Of a DNA stretch of 64,000 nucleotides, positions 6,818-14,101 are shown piece after piece. Both the position numbers and the translations under genes were made by a program. The DNA is from an uncultured Butyrivibrio sp. (GTDB taxonomy: Bacteria; Bacillota; Clostridia; Lachnospirales; Lachnospiraceae), in contig NZ_CAMVPU010000012.1 of assembly GCF_947169445.1 (NCBI RefSeq), positions 1 to 64,000 on the forward strand, in the 5' to 3' direction. The stretch's first letter is position 1; the number at the start of each line of letters is the position of its first letter. Below the pieces are notes generated by a model that was not told where the DNA came from, searched no databases, and was given only the letters and a program-made list of their open reading frames with translations.

Positions 6818-9250
6818 TTAAGGAGCAGGCTTACCATAATAATAACCCTGGATCTTGGTACAGCCGATATCCTTAAGAAATGCAGCCTGATTGGCTTCTT
6901 CAACGCCTTCACATATAGTCTCCATTCCAAGACTGGTAGCCATATTCACCATCTGGGTCAGTATTATCTTGCCGCCTTCGCCTTCATCAAAGCGTTCCAT
7001 GAAACGCATATCTAGTTTGATGAGATCAAAGTGAATCTGATGGAGCACATCAAGAGAAGAGTAGCCGCTTCCGAAGTCGTCCATCCACACTGGAAATCCA
7101 AGACTTTGGAATCTTGCTACCTGTTCTTTCATAAATTCGAAATCACTGCCGATAACGCTTTCAGTGATCTCAACGGAGATCATAGAGCGGTCTATGCCCG
7201 CGTTATCAACTCTGCGGCAGATTTCCTCAACTATATCGCAGCTTTCAAAGTCCATACGGGAAAGATTAATGGACTGGGAAACAGGCTGTAATCCCTCATC
7301 CATCTGCCTTTTCATCTTTCTTAATACTTCGTCCACAACGTAGAGATCAAGCTTGTAGATCAGTTTGGATTGCTCCAGAGCAGGAATAAAGAAGGCAGGC
7401 GAAAGGAAGCCCAGCTCAGGATCAATCCAGCGGGCCAGCGCTTCTTCGTCACATTTTTCTTCTGTGGAAGACTGTACAATTGGCTGATAGTAAACCTTGA
7501 CCCAGCCTTCTTCGAGGGCAGTGTCCAGGTTATGGATAATGTGGCGCTCGATTTCGCTGGTTTTCAGCATCTTTTCATCATAGTAGGTTATAGAGGAAGT
7601 CAGTTCGCCTTTCTTGGTATCGCTTGCATATTTTGCTCTGTCGCAGGCTACATCTGTATCTACATCCTCAATCTTATCAGGATAGATTCCTATACGGATT
7701 GGAAGCCTTTCTCCATCCATTGCAGTTTCGCATTCCTGAAGAATGCCTGCGAGAATGGACTTAACTTTTTCGCCATCAGCAACAGCAGCAAACTGGTCAC
7801 TGCTTAATCTGCAGACTCTGTTGGCACCAAAATGCTGCGACAGAATATTGGCAAAGTTGATTATCAGTTTATCGCCTTTTTGGAAACCATTCTGTCTGTT
7901 ATAGTTTCGGATGCCTATGATATTTAGATAGACCATGACAGCTTCTTTTCCATCGATTCGGAGGCTGTCTCTCTCCTGGCTGGCAAGGGTAAAAAACCTC
8001 CTCATATTGGGCAGGTTTGTCAATCTGTCGTAAAAGAGCTGGTGATTCAGGTCATCAATATTCTGCCTGATCTGAGTTCTCATTTTATTGAAAGTACTTG
8101 TCAGGACACCAATCTCGTTTTTGCCACGATAATTAAGATCAACGTTGTAATCGGAATTTGCAAGTTTCTGAGAGGCGTCAGTCAGCTGCTTTAGCGGCTT
8201 TGTGATGGCACCCATTAAAAAGAATATTAAAGTGACAAAGATGATGATGATCGCCAATGTTATAAATGATGTGCCCCACAAAATGGATTTCCAGGAGGCA
8301 TTGATCTCATTAACAGGCACGATACAGAACAGCTTCATGCCATTGGACAGAGTGGAAAAAGACATTTGTTTATTTTCCCCATTGGTGGTATAGCGGATAA
8401 GCTGATCTTCGCTATCACTGGCATCCAATATTTCCTGGTTTATATCCACCTGAAACTCTTTAATATAGCTGCCTATCGGCATTTCGGGATGATAGATTAC
8501 TCGCCCATTGGCGTCGGTAAGGCATACGTAACCGCTTTTATACAGATGTAGGTCTTCTACCTGCGCAGCCAGTTCTTCGTAGGAGATATCAACGCCAAGA
8601 ACGCCTATGAGCATTCCGGCTTTGTAGATAGGAATCATGTAGGAGCAAATCCACTCACCCAGGCACACGTAGGGGCCAACCCACCCGGGACAGCCCATGG
8701 CTACAGCTGTATCGTACCAAGACGCATCAAGACCCTCGTTGGGTGACAGGTTAGTTGCATCCAATGGGGCCTGTTTGATAAGACCGGTTTTTCCTTTTTT
8801 CATGTAAAAGAACCCATGGATTTCACTACTAAGCTGCGGGCTAATGCAGTAGTAGTAAGAGATTACACCCTGGGTATTGTCGGCAACGCCGGAAAAGATA
8901 TTCTGAATGTGATCACAGTAGTCGGTAAGGTAGTTGTCAAGAGCCTGTATCTGTTCCCTGGTCTGAGGACTGTCTGTAGAGCCTGATCTTACAGCGCCGC
9001 ATTCTACCAAAAAAACGCTGTCGAGATTATCTATAGCGATATTTGCTACAATTTCTGAAGTTTCCTGTATGCTCTCAAAATAGTTTTCGAGAAGTCTTTG
9101 TATGCTTTCATTTATCAGGTTCATAGTATCTACAGAATTATTGTCTGTCTCATTCTGTATGATAAGATGACTGGCACCGGAAACTGATATTATACTTACC
9201 AGGATTACGAGGACGGTGATCAGCGTAATCGTTGCACGAATTGAACGCAT
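6818..9250 (-). CDS. dCache-HAMP-degenerate GGDEF-EAL cyclic-di-GMP phosphodiesterase
   Basis: An 810-residue membrane sensor. Order: TM1 about 7-28, extracellular dCache-like domain about 30-320, TM2 about 325-348, HAMP about 349-402, GGDEF about 405-560, EAL about 570-810. The GGDEF signature is replaced by RLSSDQF (481-487), so cyclase activity is not expected. The EAL domain keeps EALARW (603-608), N662, E695, DDFGSGYSSL (724-733), K745 and E781, so it should hydrolyse c-di-GMP. AAAGGAG precedes the ATG. It follows a substrate-binding lipoprotein gene by 21 bases. The protein stops at QGYYYGKPAP, but the next frame continues with YDILNKSYIAVD and a stop at 6771-6773. The extreme C-terminus therefore seems frameshifted, probably without loss of the active site. 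Confidence 0.92.
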   Translation of the reverse strand: MRSIRATITLITVLVILVSIISVSGASHLIIQNETDNNSVDTMNLINESIQRLLENYFESIQETSEIVANIAIDNLDSVFLVECGAVRSGSTDSPQTREQIQALDNYLTDYCDHIQNIFSGVADNTQGVISYYYCISPQLSSEIHGFFYMKKGKTGLIKQAPLDATNLSPNEGLDASWYDTAVAMGCPGWVGPYVCLGEWICSYMIPIYKAGMLIGVLGVDISYEELAAQVEDLHLYKSGYVCLTDANGRVIYHPEMPIGSYIKEFQVDINQEILDASDSEDQLIRYTTNGENKQMSFSTLSNGMKLFCIVPVNEINASWKSILWGTSFITLAIIIIFVTLIFFLMGAITKPLKQLTDASQKLANSDYNVDLNYRGKNEIGVLTSTFNKMRTQIRQNIDDLNHQLFYDRLTNLPNMRRFFTLASQERDSLRIDGKEAVMVYLNIIGIRNYNRQNGFQKGDKLIINFANILSQHFGANRVCRLSSDQFAAVADGEKVKSILAGILQECETAMDGERLPIRIGIYPDKIEDVDTDVACDRAKYASDTKKGELTSSITYYDEKMLKTSEIERHIIHNLDTALEEGWVKVYYQPIVQSSTEEKCDEEALARWIDPELGFLSPAFFIPALEQSKLIYKLDLYVVDEVLRKMKRQMDEGLQPVSQSINLSRMDFESCDIVEEICRRVDNAGIDRSMISVEITESVIGSDFEFMKEQVARFQSLGFPVWMDDFGSGYSSLDVLHQIHFDLIKLDMRFMERFDEGEGGKIILTQMVNMATSLGMETICEGVEEANQAAFLKDIGCTKIQGYYYGKPAP

Positions 9251-9271
9251 CTTTTTTACAGCTCCTTTTTG

Positions 9272-10924
9272 CTATTTGATGGACATTTCGCAATATTTAT
9301 TCTTAACAGATCCGTTCCAGGAAGCCTGAATTCCATCAAGCCTTTCTGAGGTTGCATAATATCTTTGCCTGGAATAAAGTGGAATCCAGGCTGCATCCTC
9401 CTGAACGATGATTCGTTCAAGATCTTTGTACTCACTTATGCGAGCGTCTCTGTCGGATATGGCCCGGGCCTCTTGTATGCGATGCATAATATCTTCCCTT
9501 GGATAGCAAAGACTGCGGAAGGTGGTGTTGTGTTCATTGCCATAAAAGGTGTAGATAAAATTGTCTGGATCATTAAAATCAGCCATCCACTGAGCAGTGT
9601 AGCAGGCAAGCTGGCCGCTTTTTCTTTGGCTCATGAATTCGCTTTCATCTATGACATCGATAGTCGCATTTATTCCCACATCTTTCCACATGGATGCTGC
9701 AAGATTCATGACTGACAGCTCCCATCTGGTGGAGGAGGAATTGATACTTATTGTAAGATCAAAACCATCAGGATATCCTGCCTGTGCCAGTAGCTCTTTT
9801 GCCCCCGCAGGATCATACGGGATCTCAGGAAGCTCAGGATTGTATCCGTAGAGACCATGTGGGAAAATACCGTTCTCAATATTTCCATTGTCTCCATATA
9901 CGGCAGCCAGCAGGGATTGGCGATTTAAAGCAAGCTGCATTGCCTTCCGGACCTGTACATTATCCAGAGGGGCGATGCTTTCATTTAATGCAATATAGGT
10001 TATTCCGATGCGCTGTACTTTGAAAAGTCTGTCCTGATACTTGGCTCCGTGAATAAAGTACTCGGCAGCATTACCGACCTCATCCAGATCAAGAACGTCT
10101 ATTTCGCCGGCTTCAAACATTCTGCGTATTTCGCCAGCATCGGTTATGAAACGAAGATCAAGGCCTTCGCATTTTGGAGCACCCATCCAGCAGTTCTTGT
10201 TGGCGGTAAGGAGCATTCCTTCTCCGGGTGTCCATTTCCATAGGATAAAAGAGCCGGTTCCAATGGTCCATTCAGGGTCTTTTCCAAAAAGTTCTCCGGC
10301 TTCCTTTGTTGTTTCCTCATCCAGAATGGAAGCTCCCGGCATAGAAAGGCAGGCCAGAAAAGCCTCGAAGGGCTGTTCAAGGGTAATTACAAAGCTATTA
10401 TCATCAAGAAACTTAAAGCCCTTGAGGGTGTCTGCTTCGCCATTTTCAAGGGCTGCTGCGCCTTCGATTATATCTACTATGTCCTGGTTACAGGCATCCG
10501 GATGTGTCAGTAGTCTTTCAAAAGTGTACTGAACATCTGAGGCTGTAAGGGCTGAGCCGTTGCTGAAGGTGACATTTTCCTGAAGATGGAAGGTATAATC
10601 CCGGCCATTTTCTGATATTTCCCAGGATTTTGCCAGCGATGGAAGGATTTCCATTTCACCGTTTTCGTCGTTTTCCATTTCCACGAGACGGTTAAAAACA
10701 TTCTGTGCAATTGTGTAGTGGATTGACGTGCACTGGAAATCAACCGTGTCGGGTTCATCCTCCACAGCTACAAGAAAATGCGATGTATCAGGCCCGGATG
10801 ATGTTTCCGGCTGCGGGATCAGTGCAGACTCCGGAAGCTTGGAAGCGCAAGCGGTACATGATACGGCAAGGAATAATATTGATAAAAAGAAGATACCGGT
10901 CCTCTTCCATGAGCCATGTGACAT
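9272..10924 (-). CDS. Family 5 (peptide/nickel-type) substrate-binding lipoprotein
   Basis: A 550-residue solute-binding protein of the SBP_bac_5 (OppA/DppA) family. It has a lipoprotein-type signal (MSHGSWKRTGIFFLSILFLAVSC, cysteines at 23 and 26). Family landmarks include LPSLAKSWEISENGRDYTFHL, FSNGSALTASDVQYTFERL, VRKAMQLALNR and YNPELPEIPYDPAGAKELLAQAGY. It should sit on the outer face of the membrane and bind a short peptide or similar ligand. No permease or ATPase gene is adjacent. The only cotranscribed gene is the dCache-EAL sensor, so a sensory rather than transport role is plausible. AAAGGAG lies upstream of the ATG. Confidence 0.9.
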   Translation of the reverse strand: MSHGSWKRTGIFFLSILFLAVSCTACASKLPESALIPQPETSSGPDTSHFLVAVEDEPDTVDFQCTSIHYTIAQNVFNRLVEMENDENGEMEILPSLAKSWEISENGRDYTFHLQENVTFSNGSALTASDVQYTFERLLTHPDACNQDIVDIIEGAAALENGEADTLKGFKFLDDNSFVITLEQPFEAFLACLSMPGASILDEETTKEAGELFGKDPEWTIGTGSFILWKWTPGEGMLLTANKNCWMGAPKCEGLDLRFITDAGEIRRMFEAGEIDVLDLDEVGNAAEYFIHGAKYQDRLFKVQRIGITYIALNESIAPLDNVQVRKAMQLALNRQSLLAAVYGDNGNIENGIFPHGLYGYNPELPEIPYDPAGAKELLAQAGYPDGFDLTISINSSSTRWELSVMNLAASMWKDVGINATIDVIDESEFMSQRKSGQLACYTAQWMADFNDPDNFIYTFYGNEHNTTFRSLCYPREDIMHRIQEARAISDRDARISEYKDLERIIVQEDAAWIPLYSRQRYYATSERLDGIQASWNGSVKNKYCEMSIK

Positions 10925-10965
10925 GACGGTCTCCTTTCATTGCACAAAACATAAAATGCCCCTTA

Positions 10966-10994
10966 TAGATATATATTACAATGGACTTCGACAA
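10966..10994 (-). promoter_or_regulatory. Possible promoter of the SBP-EAL operon
   Basis: Reading the minus strand, TTGTCG (10994-10989), 17 bases, then TATCTA (10971-10966), about 42 bases before the ATG. The match is moderate and nothing else in the gap fits better. Confidence 0.4.
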
Positions 10995-11139
10995 AATAAT
11001 CTTAAATAAACGTAAACAATTCATATTTTTTAGTGAACAAATATATGGTGAAAAGTTGCTGAATTTAATAGTGATGGAGCTCTTTTTGTCTTATAATAAG
11101 AGGAGTTAGTTGTTGACTAAAAGTTACGGGAGAGAGTAT

Positions 11140-11598
11140 ATGGGAAAAGCAGTAATAATTTATGCTTCAACACATCATGGAAATACGAAAAAGGTGGTTG
11201 ACGCGATTGCCAAAGAGTTTGATGTGGAACTTGTAGATGCTACACAGGTACATGAGAAGGATTTAACGGATTATGACCTTATAGGTTTTGCCTCCGGAAT
11301 TTATGCTGCGCAGTTCCATCAGCAGATCAAGAACTTTGCGCAGGCTAATCTTCCACAGAATAAGAAGATCTTTTTTATCATGACAAGTGCTATGAATAAG
11401 GACTTTACAAAGTCAATGGCAGATTCAATTAAGGGCAAAAATGCCGAAGTGGTTGGAAAGTTTACCTGCTTTGGATATAATACATTTGGTCCTTTTAAGC
11501 TTATTGGCGGTACAAGTAAAGGGCATCCGGATGAGAACGATCTGAAGGATGCAGTTGAGTTTTACAGAACCCTTGTAAGAGTCGGAAGGACATCATGA
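11140..11598 (+). CDS. Flavodoxin
   Basis: A 152-residue flavodoxin-fold protein. The FMN phosphate loop is YASTHHGNTKKV near residues 7-18. The region FASGIYAAQFHQQ and the later CFGYNTFGPFKLIGG supply the isoalloxazine-binding loops. It should carry low-potential electrons in the cytoplasm, often in place of ferredoxin when iron is short. I chose ATG 11140 because family members start MxKAVIIYAS and GGGAGAG is just upstream. TTG codons at 11110-11115 would add ten non-conserved residues. A TATAAT at 11092-11097 may be its -10, without a convincing -35. Confidence 0.88.
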   Translation: MGKAVIIYASTHHGNTKKVVDAIAKEFDVELVDATQVHEKDLTDYDLIGFASGIYAAQFHQQIKNFAQANLPQNKKIFFIMTSAMNKDFTKSMADSIKGKNAEVVGKFTCFGYNTFGPFKLIGGTSKGHPDENDLKDAVEFYRTLVRVGRTS

Positions 11599-11633
11599 AT
11601 ATAAGCATTAAGGAAGCCATTTAGGAGAAGGAT

Positions 11634-12443
11634 ATGATGGATCAAAATGTTCCACGGCTATTTGCGCCAAAAGCAAAAATAATGATTGTTGATGACGATA
11701 GGATGAATCTTGAGTTTTTCAAGAATCTGCTAAGGGATACGAATGCCATGGTCACGGCAGTTGAAGGCGGCCGAGAGTGCATTTCGCATCTTGCTGAGGG
11801 TTTTGATCTGATCCTTCTTGACCATATGATGCCTGAAATGGATGGAATAGAGACTTTGAAGGAAATCCGGGAAATTAATTCTGAGATTCCGGTGATTGCT
11901 CTTACTGCCAATGCGGCGAATAATGGAAAAGAATTCTATGTGGGACTTGGATTTAATGATTATCTTCCAAAGCCTGTAGAAGGGGCTGTTCTTGAGGATA
12001 CTATTAGGAAATTTCTTCCGGCTGAGCTTGTAGAAACTAAAGCGGATAGTTCTGCCGGCGCCGGTGACTTGGGCATGGGTTGTGATATTTCTGAAATCGA
12101 AGGAATATCTCTTTCTGATGGGCTTCAGTATTGCGGAAGCAGGGCGGCTTTGGATAAGTTTCTTAATACTTTTTATAACAAGATTGAGATCAAGGCAGCA
12201 GAGATTGAAGATGCCTATAATAAGGGAGATTTATCATCTTTTACTATTAAGGTACATGCGCTTAAGAGCACGTCCAGGATAATCGGTGCAAAAGAACTTT
12301 CGGAGTTTGCGGAAGCCTTGGAAAAAGCCGGATCGGAAGGTAATCAGGCATATATAGATGCCAATACCGGCAAACTTTTGGAAATGTATAGAAATTATCG
12401 CGGCAGACTTTCGGGTTACATCGAGGGAAGCCATAAAGCGTGA
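11634..12443 (+). CDS. Response regulator receiver fused to HPt domain
   Basis: A 269-residue phosphorelay protein with no DNA-binding output. The receiver spans about 14-128, with acidic pocket D20-D22, phosphoacceptor D63 (LILLDHMMPEMDG), T91 (ALTANA) and K113 (LPKPVE). A linker follows, then an HPt domain about 150-262 with phospho-histidine H208 in KVHALKSTSRIIGA. It can therefore both receive and pass phosphate. No histidine kinase is nearby, so its partners lie elsewhere. AGGAG lies 6 bases before the ATG; a second ATG follows at once. Confidence 0.9.
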   Translation: MMDQNVPRLFAPKAKIMIVDDDRMNLEFFKNLLRDTNAMVTAVEGGRECISHLAEGFDLILLDHMMPEMDGIETLKEIREINSEIPVIALTANAANNGKEFYVGLGFNDYLPKPVEGAVLEDTIRKFLPAELVETKADSSAGAGDLGMGCDISEIEGISLSDGLQYCGSRAALDKFLNTFYNKIEIKAAEIEDAYNKGDLSSFTIKVHALKSTSRIIGAKELSEFAEALEKAGSEGNQAYIDANTGKLLEMYRNYRGRLSGYIEGSHKA

Positions 12444-12478
12444 GCAGTAAAAAGACTTGAGAAAGGAATGCTTACATA

Positions 12479-12925
12479 ATGAGAGCGGTTGTGATGAGGG
12501 TGCTATCTGCATCAGTGACAATAGATGGAGAAAAGGTTTCGTCTATTGAAAATGGATTTCTGGTACTTTTAGGTGTCCACAAGGATGATACGCAGAAGCA
12601 TGCGATAAAGATTGCCGATAAGATATGCGGACTTAGGATATTTGAAGATGAAAATGGTAAGATGAACATAAATCCCAAGGATGCCGGGGCGAAGCTTCTT
12701 ATAGTAAGCCAGTTTACTCTTTTTGCTGATTGCAGTTCCAGAAGACCGGGCTTTACTGATGCGGCAAGGCCGGAAATATCAATGCCACTATATGAGCTGG
12801 TGGTTTCTGAGTGCAGAAACAGAGGCTTTGAGGTGGGAACAGGTGTGTTCGGAGCAGACATGAAGGTTGAATCGGTTAATGACGGACCGGTGACAATTTT
12901 ATTAGATACAGATGATTTTATGTAA
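12479..12925 (+). CDS. dtd: D-aminoacyl-tRNA deacylase
   Basis: A 148-residue Dtd, which hydrolyses D-amino acids (and glycine mischarged on tRNA-Ala) from tRNA. Signatures are all present: MRAVVMRVLSASVTI at the N-terminus, the catalytic-region SQFTLFADC near 79-87, RRPGFTDAARPE near 90-101 and GVFGADMKVESVNDGPVTIL near the C-terminus. Length is normal. It follows the REC-HPt gene by 35 bases with AAGGA upstream, and a strong terminator closes the unit. Confidence 0.97.
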   Translation: MRAVVMRVLSASVTIDGEKVSSIENGFLVLLGVHKDDTQKHAIKIADKICGLRIFEDENGKMNINPKDAGAKLLIVSQFTLFADCSSRRPGFTDAARPEISMPLYELVVSECRNRGFEVGTGVFGADMKVESVNDGPVTILLDTDDFM

Positions 12926-12950
12926 TTGATTAAAGAACTTGATTAAATAA

Positions 12951-12995
12951 GAAAAAGCAGTGAAGAGATTTGTGTTTCTCTCACTGCTTCTTTTT
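12951..12995. terminator. Bidirectional terminator between dtd and the DtxR-family gene
   Basis: GAAAAAGCAGTGA (12951-12963) pairs with TCACTGCTTCTTTTT (12981-12995). A-rich and T-rich flanks serve both strands. It reaches the stop codon of the minus-strand regulator. Confidence 0.85.
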
Positions 12996-13368
12996 ATTTT
13001 GATCCGTTTTTGAGTATGTAAGCTTTGATCGCATCAAAGGATGTATCGCTGATGTAGTGCTCAAGGCGACATGCGTCTTCGGAAGCTATTTTCTCGTCAA
13101 CGCCAAGATTGACTAAGACCTTGGTGAGAACTGTGTGGCGTTCATAAATACGCTTAGCCAGAACTTTTCCGGCTTCAGTCAGTTTCACAAAACCGTAATC
13201 ATCAATCTTGATAAGCCCTTCGTCCTTGAGAAGGTGCATGGCACGACTGACGGATGGTCTGGAATAGCCAAGTTCTTCACCGATATCTATTGCCCTGACA
13301 TTAGTATGATTCTGAGAAAGAACATAAATTGTTTCAAGATACATTTCGCCGGATTCCTGTAAGGCCAT
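12994..13368 (-). CDS. DtxR/MntR-family metal-dependent repressor
   Basis: A 124-residue regulator with the DtxR N-terminal winged helix: ESGEMYLETIYVL (helix 1), VRAIDIGEELGYSRPSVSRAMHLLKDEGLI (HTH), then GKVLAKRIYERHTVL and the metal-binding/dimer helices CRLEHYISDTSFDAIKAYI (C, E and H ligands). It lacks the SH3-like third domain, as in MntR-type short members. I chose ATG 13368 because AAAGGTGG lies upstream. A longer frame to 13413 adds unconserved residues. It is divergent from feoAB and is the likely reader of the GTTAGC-N4-GCTAAC sites there. Iron rather than manganese is inferred from the neighbours. Confidence 0.9.
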   Translation of the reverse strand: MALQESGEMYLETIYVLSQNHTNVRAIDIGEELGYSRPSVSRAMHLLKDEGLIKIDDYGFVKLTEAGKVLAKRIYERHTVLTKVLVNLGVDEKIASEDACRLEHYISDTSFDAIKAYILKNGSK

Positions 13369-13467
13369 CGCTTTTTCCACCTTTCGTTTTAATGGGGTTC
13401 CTACGGACGCCAAGAAATCAGATGTCCGCTAAAAAATTCAGCAAAATACTGTACTGCTATGTATTTA

Positions 13468-13496
13468 AGCATACTACAAGAGGCAGTTAAACACAA
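13468..13496 (-). promoter_or_regulatory. Promoter of the DtxR-family gene
   Basis: On the minus strand TTGTGT (13496-13491), a 17-base spacer and TATGCT (13473-13468). This gives a leader of about 90 bases before the ATG at 13368. Confidence 0.5.
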
Positions 13497-13543
13497 CAGA
13501 CCATCTTTATGATGAAAAAAATAAAATAATTAAAAATTATGTG

Positions 13544-13572
13544 TTGACAGTTGAGTTAGCAAGTGCTAACAT
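13544..13572 (+). promoter_or_regulatory. Operator-covered promoter of the small terminated transcript
   Basis: A perfect -35 TTGACA (13544-13549), a 17-base spacer and -10 TAACAT (13567-13572). The palindrome GTTAGCAAGTGCTAAC (13555-13570) fills the spacer and enters the -10. A bound repressor would exclude RNA polymerase. Confidence 0.65.
13555..13570. promoter_or_regulatory. Iron-locus operator 1 (GTTAGC-N4-GCTAAC)
   Basis: Perfect 6-4-6 palindrome GTTAGCAAGTGCTAAC. Its half-site resembles the TTAG/CTAA halves of known DtxR boxes. The same 6-4-6 design recurs at 16381. Confidence 0.65.
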
Positions 13573-13579
13573 TGTCTTT

Positions 13580-13595
13580 GTTAGAAAACACTAAC
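13580..13595. promoter_or_regulatory. Iron-locus operator 2 (GTTAG-N6-CTAAC)
   Basis: GTTAGAAAACACTAAC, a 5-6-5 inverted repeat placed at the expected start site, 25 bases after operator 1. Confidence 0.5.
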
Positions 13596-13631
13596 ACGTG
13601 ACATATATAGTCATAAGAAATCTCCTACCTG

Positions 13632-13666
13632 AAATGCCGCATCTTGCCAATGCGGCATTTTAATTT
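13632..13666 (+). terminator. Terminator of the candidate small RNA
   Basis: Perfect 11-bp stem AAATGCCGCAT (13632-13642)/ATGCGGCATTT (13650-13660) with a 7-base loop, followed by TAATTTC. It stands between two promoters and upstream of feoA. Confidence 0.75.
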
Positions 13667-13709
13667 CTGAAAAAAGATAGAAAAAATCAGAAAAAATTCA
13701 TATTTCTTA

Positions 13710-13738
13710 TTGACAATTATTCTTGATAAGAATATCCT
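13710..13738 (+). promoter_or_regulatory. feoAB promoter
   Basis: TTGACA (13710-13715), 17-base spacer, TATCCT (13733-13738), 67 bases before the feoA ATG. The spacer contains a second type of palindrome, ATTCTT-GAT-AAGAAT (13719-13733), with some likeness to Fur/PerR boxes. The DtxR-type repeat lies just downstream. Confidence 0.65.
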
Positions 13739-13747
13739 ATGAATGAA

Positions 13748-13763
13748 GTTAGCGAAGACTAAT
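13748..13763. promoter_or_regulatory. Iron-locus operator 3 upstream of feoA
   Basis: GTTAGCGAAGACTAAT (GTTAG-N6-CTAAT) just downstream of the feoA -10. A reversed pair CTAAC-N5-GTTAG follows at 13779-13793 and runs into the ribosome binding site. Confidence 0.5.
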
Positions 13764-13805
13764 AGAAATTATCCAATGCTAACTATGGGTTAGGAGGAAT
13801 TATTT

Positions 13806-14021
13806 ATGACACTTAATGAAGCTGATATTTGCAGAGAATATACCATAGATGCTGTAGAAACAGGTGGTGATGAAGAAATGGAAAGTTTTTTGTTTTCACT
13901 TGGCTGCTACAGTGGAGAGAAGATCACAGTTGTAGACAGGAAGCGAAATCTGGTGGTCGCAATCAAGGATGCGAGATATAATATTGACCCTGAGTTAGCA
14001 AGTGCTATCAAGATTTCGTGA
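13806..14021 (+). CDS. feoA: FeoA, ferrous iron transport accessory protein
   Basis: A 71-residue SH3-like FeoA. The core LGCYSGEKITVVDRKRNLVVAIKDARYNIDPELASAIKI matches the family fold. It is a cytoplasmic partner thought to bind and stimulate FeoB. TTAGGAGG lies 9 bases before the ATG. feoB follows after 80 bases. The last codons contain a near-copy of the upstream operator (13994-14009), so the coding sequence itself may carry a regulatory site. Confidence 0.93.
   Translation: MTLNEADICREYTIDAVETGGDEEMESFLFSLGCYSGEKITVVDRKRNLVVAIKDARYNIDPELASAIKIS
13984..14012 (+). promoter_or_regulatory. Operator and possible promoter inside the 3' end of feoA
   Basis: GTTAGCAAGTGCTATC (13994-14009) differs from operator 1 at one base. 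The 17 bases from 13991 match 13552 onward exactly. TTGACC (13984-13989) lies at the corresponding distance upstream, and TATCAA follows a 16-base spacer. It could give feoB separate expression. Because it codes for residues of FeoA, chance cannot be excluded. Confidence 0.4.
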
Positions 14022-14101
14022 ACAAATGTTAGTTGTTGGTTCAGATACGCTAAGGTGCGTTTTGAATTTATAGATGAAAAGAAGAATGTAGGAGGAATGT
14101 T

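Larger units (their letters stand above)
13579..13666 (+). ncRNA. Candidate small RNA of about 85 nt, probably iron-regulated
   Basis: A start site is expected near 13579 from the operator-covered promoter. A strong terminator lies at 13632-13666, so the RNA would be about 85 nt. No ORF is visible in it. Between the two it holds an unpaired pyrimidine-rich segment TCTCCTACCT (13621-13630), complementary to a Shine-Dalgarno. This layout matches functional analogues of FsrA/RyhB, the sRNAs that spare iron. It could also be a leader ending in an attenuator. No sequence similarity to a named sRNA is claimed. Confidence 0.45.

Noticed and set aside
7031..7807. Plus-strand ORFs opposite the EAL gene
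   Set aside because: They are antisense to a well-conserved coding region, lack RBSs and show no recognisable domain.
11000..11139. FMN riboswitch before the flavodoxin
   Set aside because: No RFN-type conserved core is seen, and flavodoxin genes are not usual targets.
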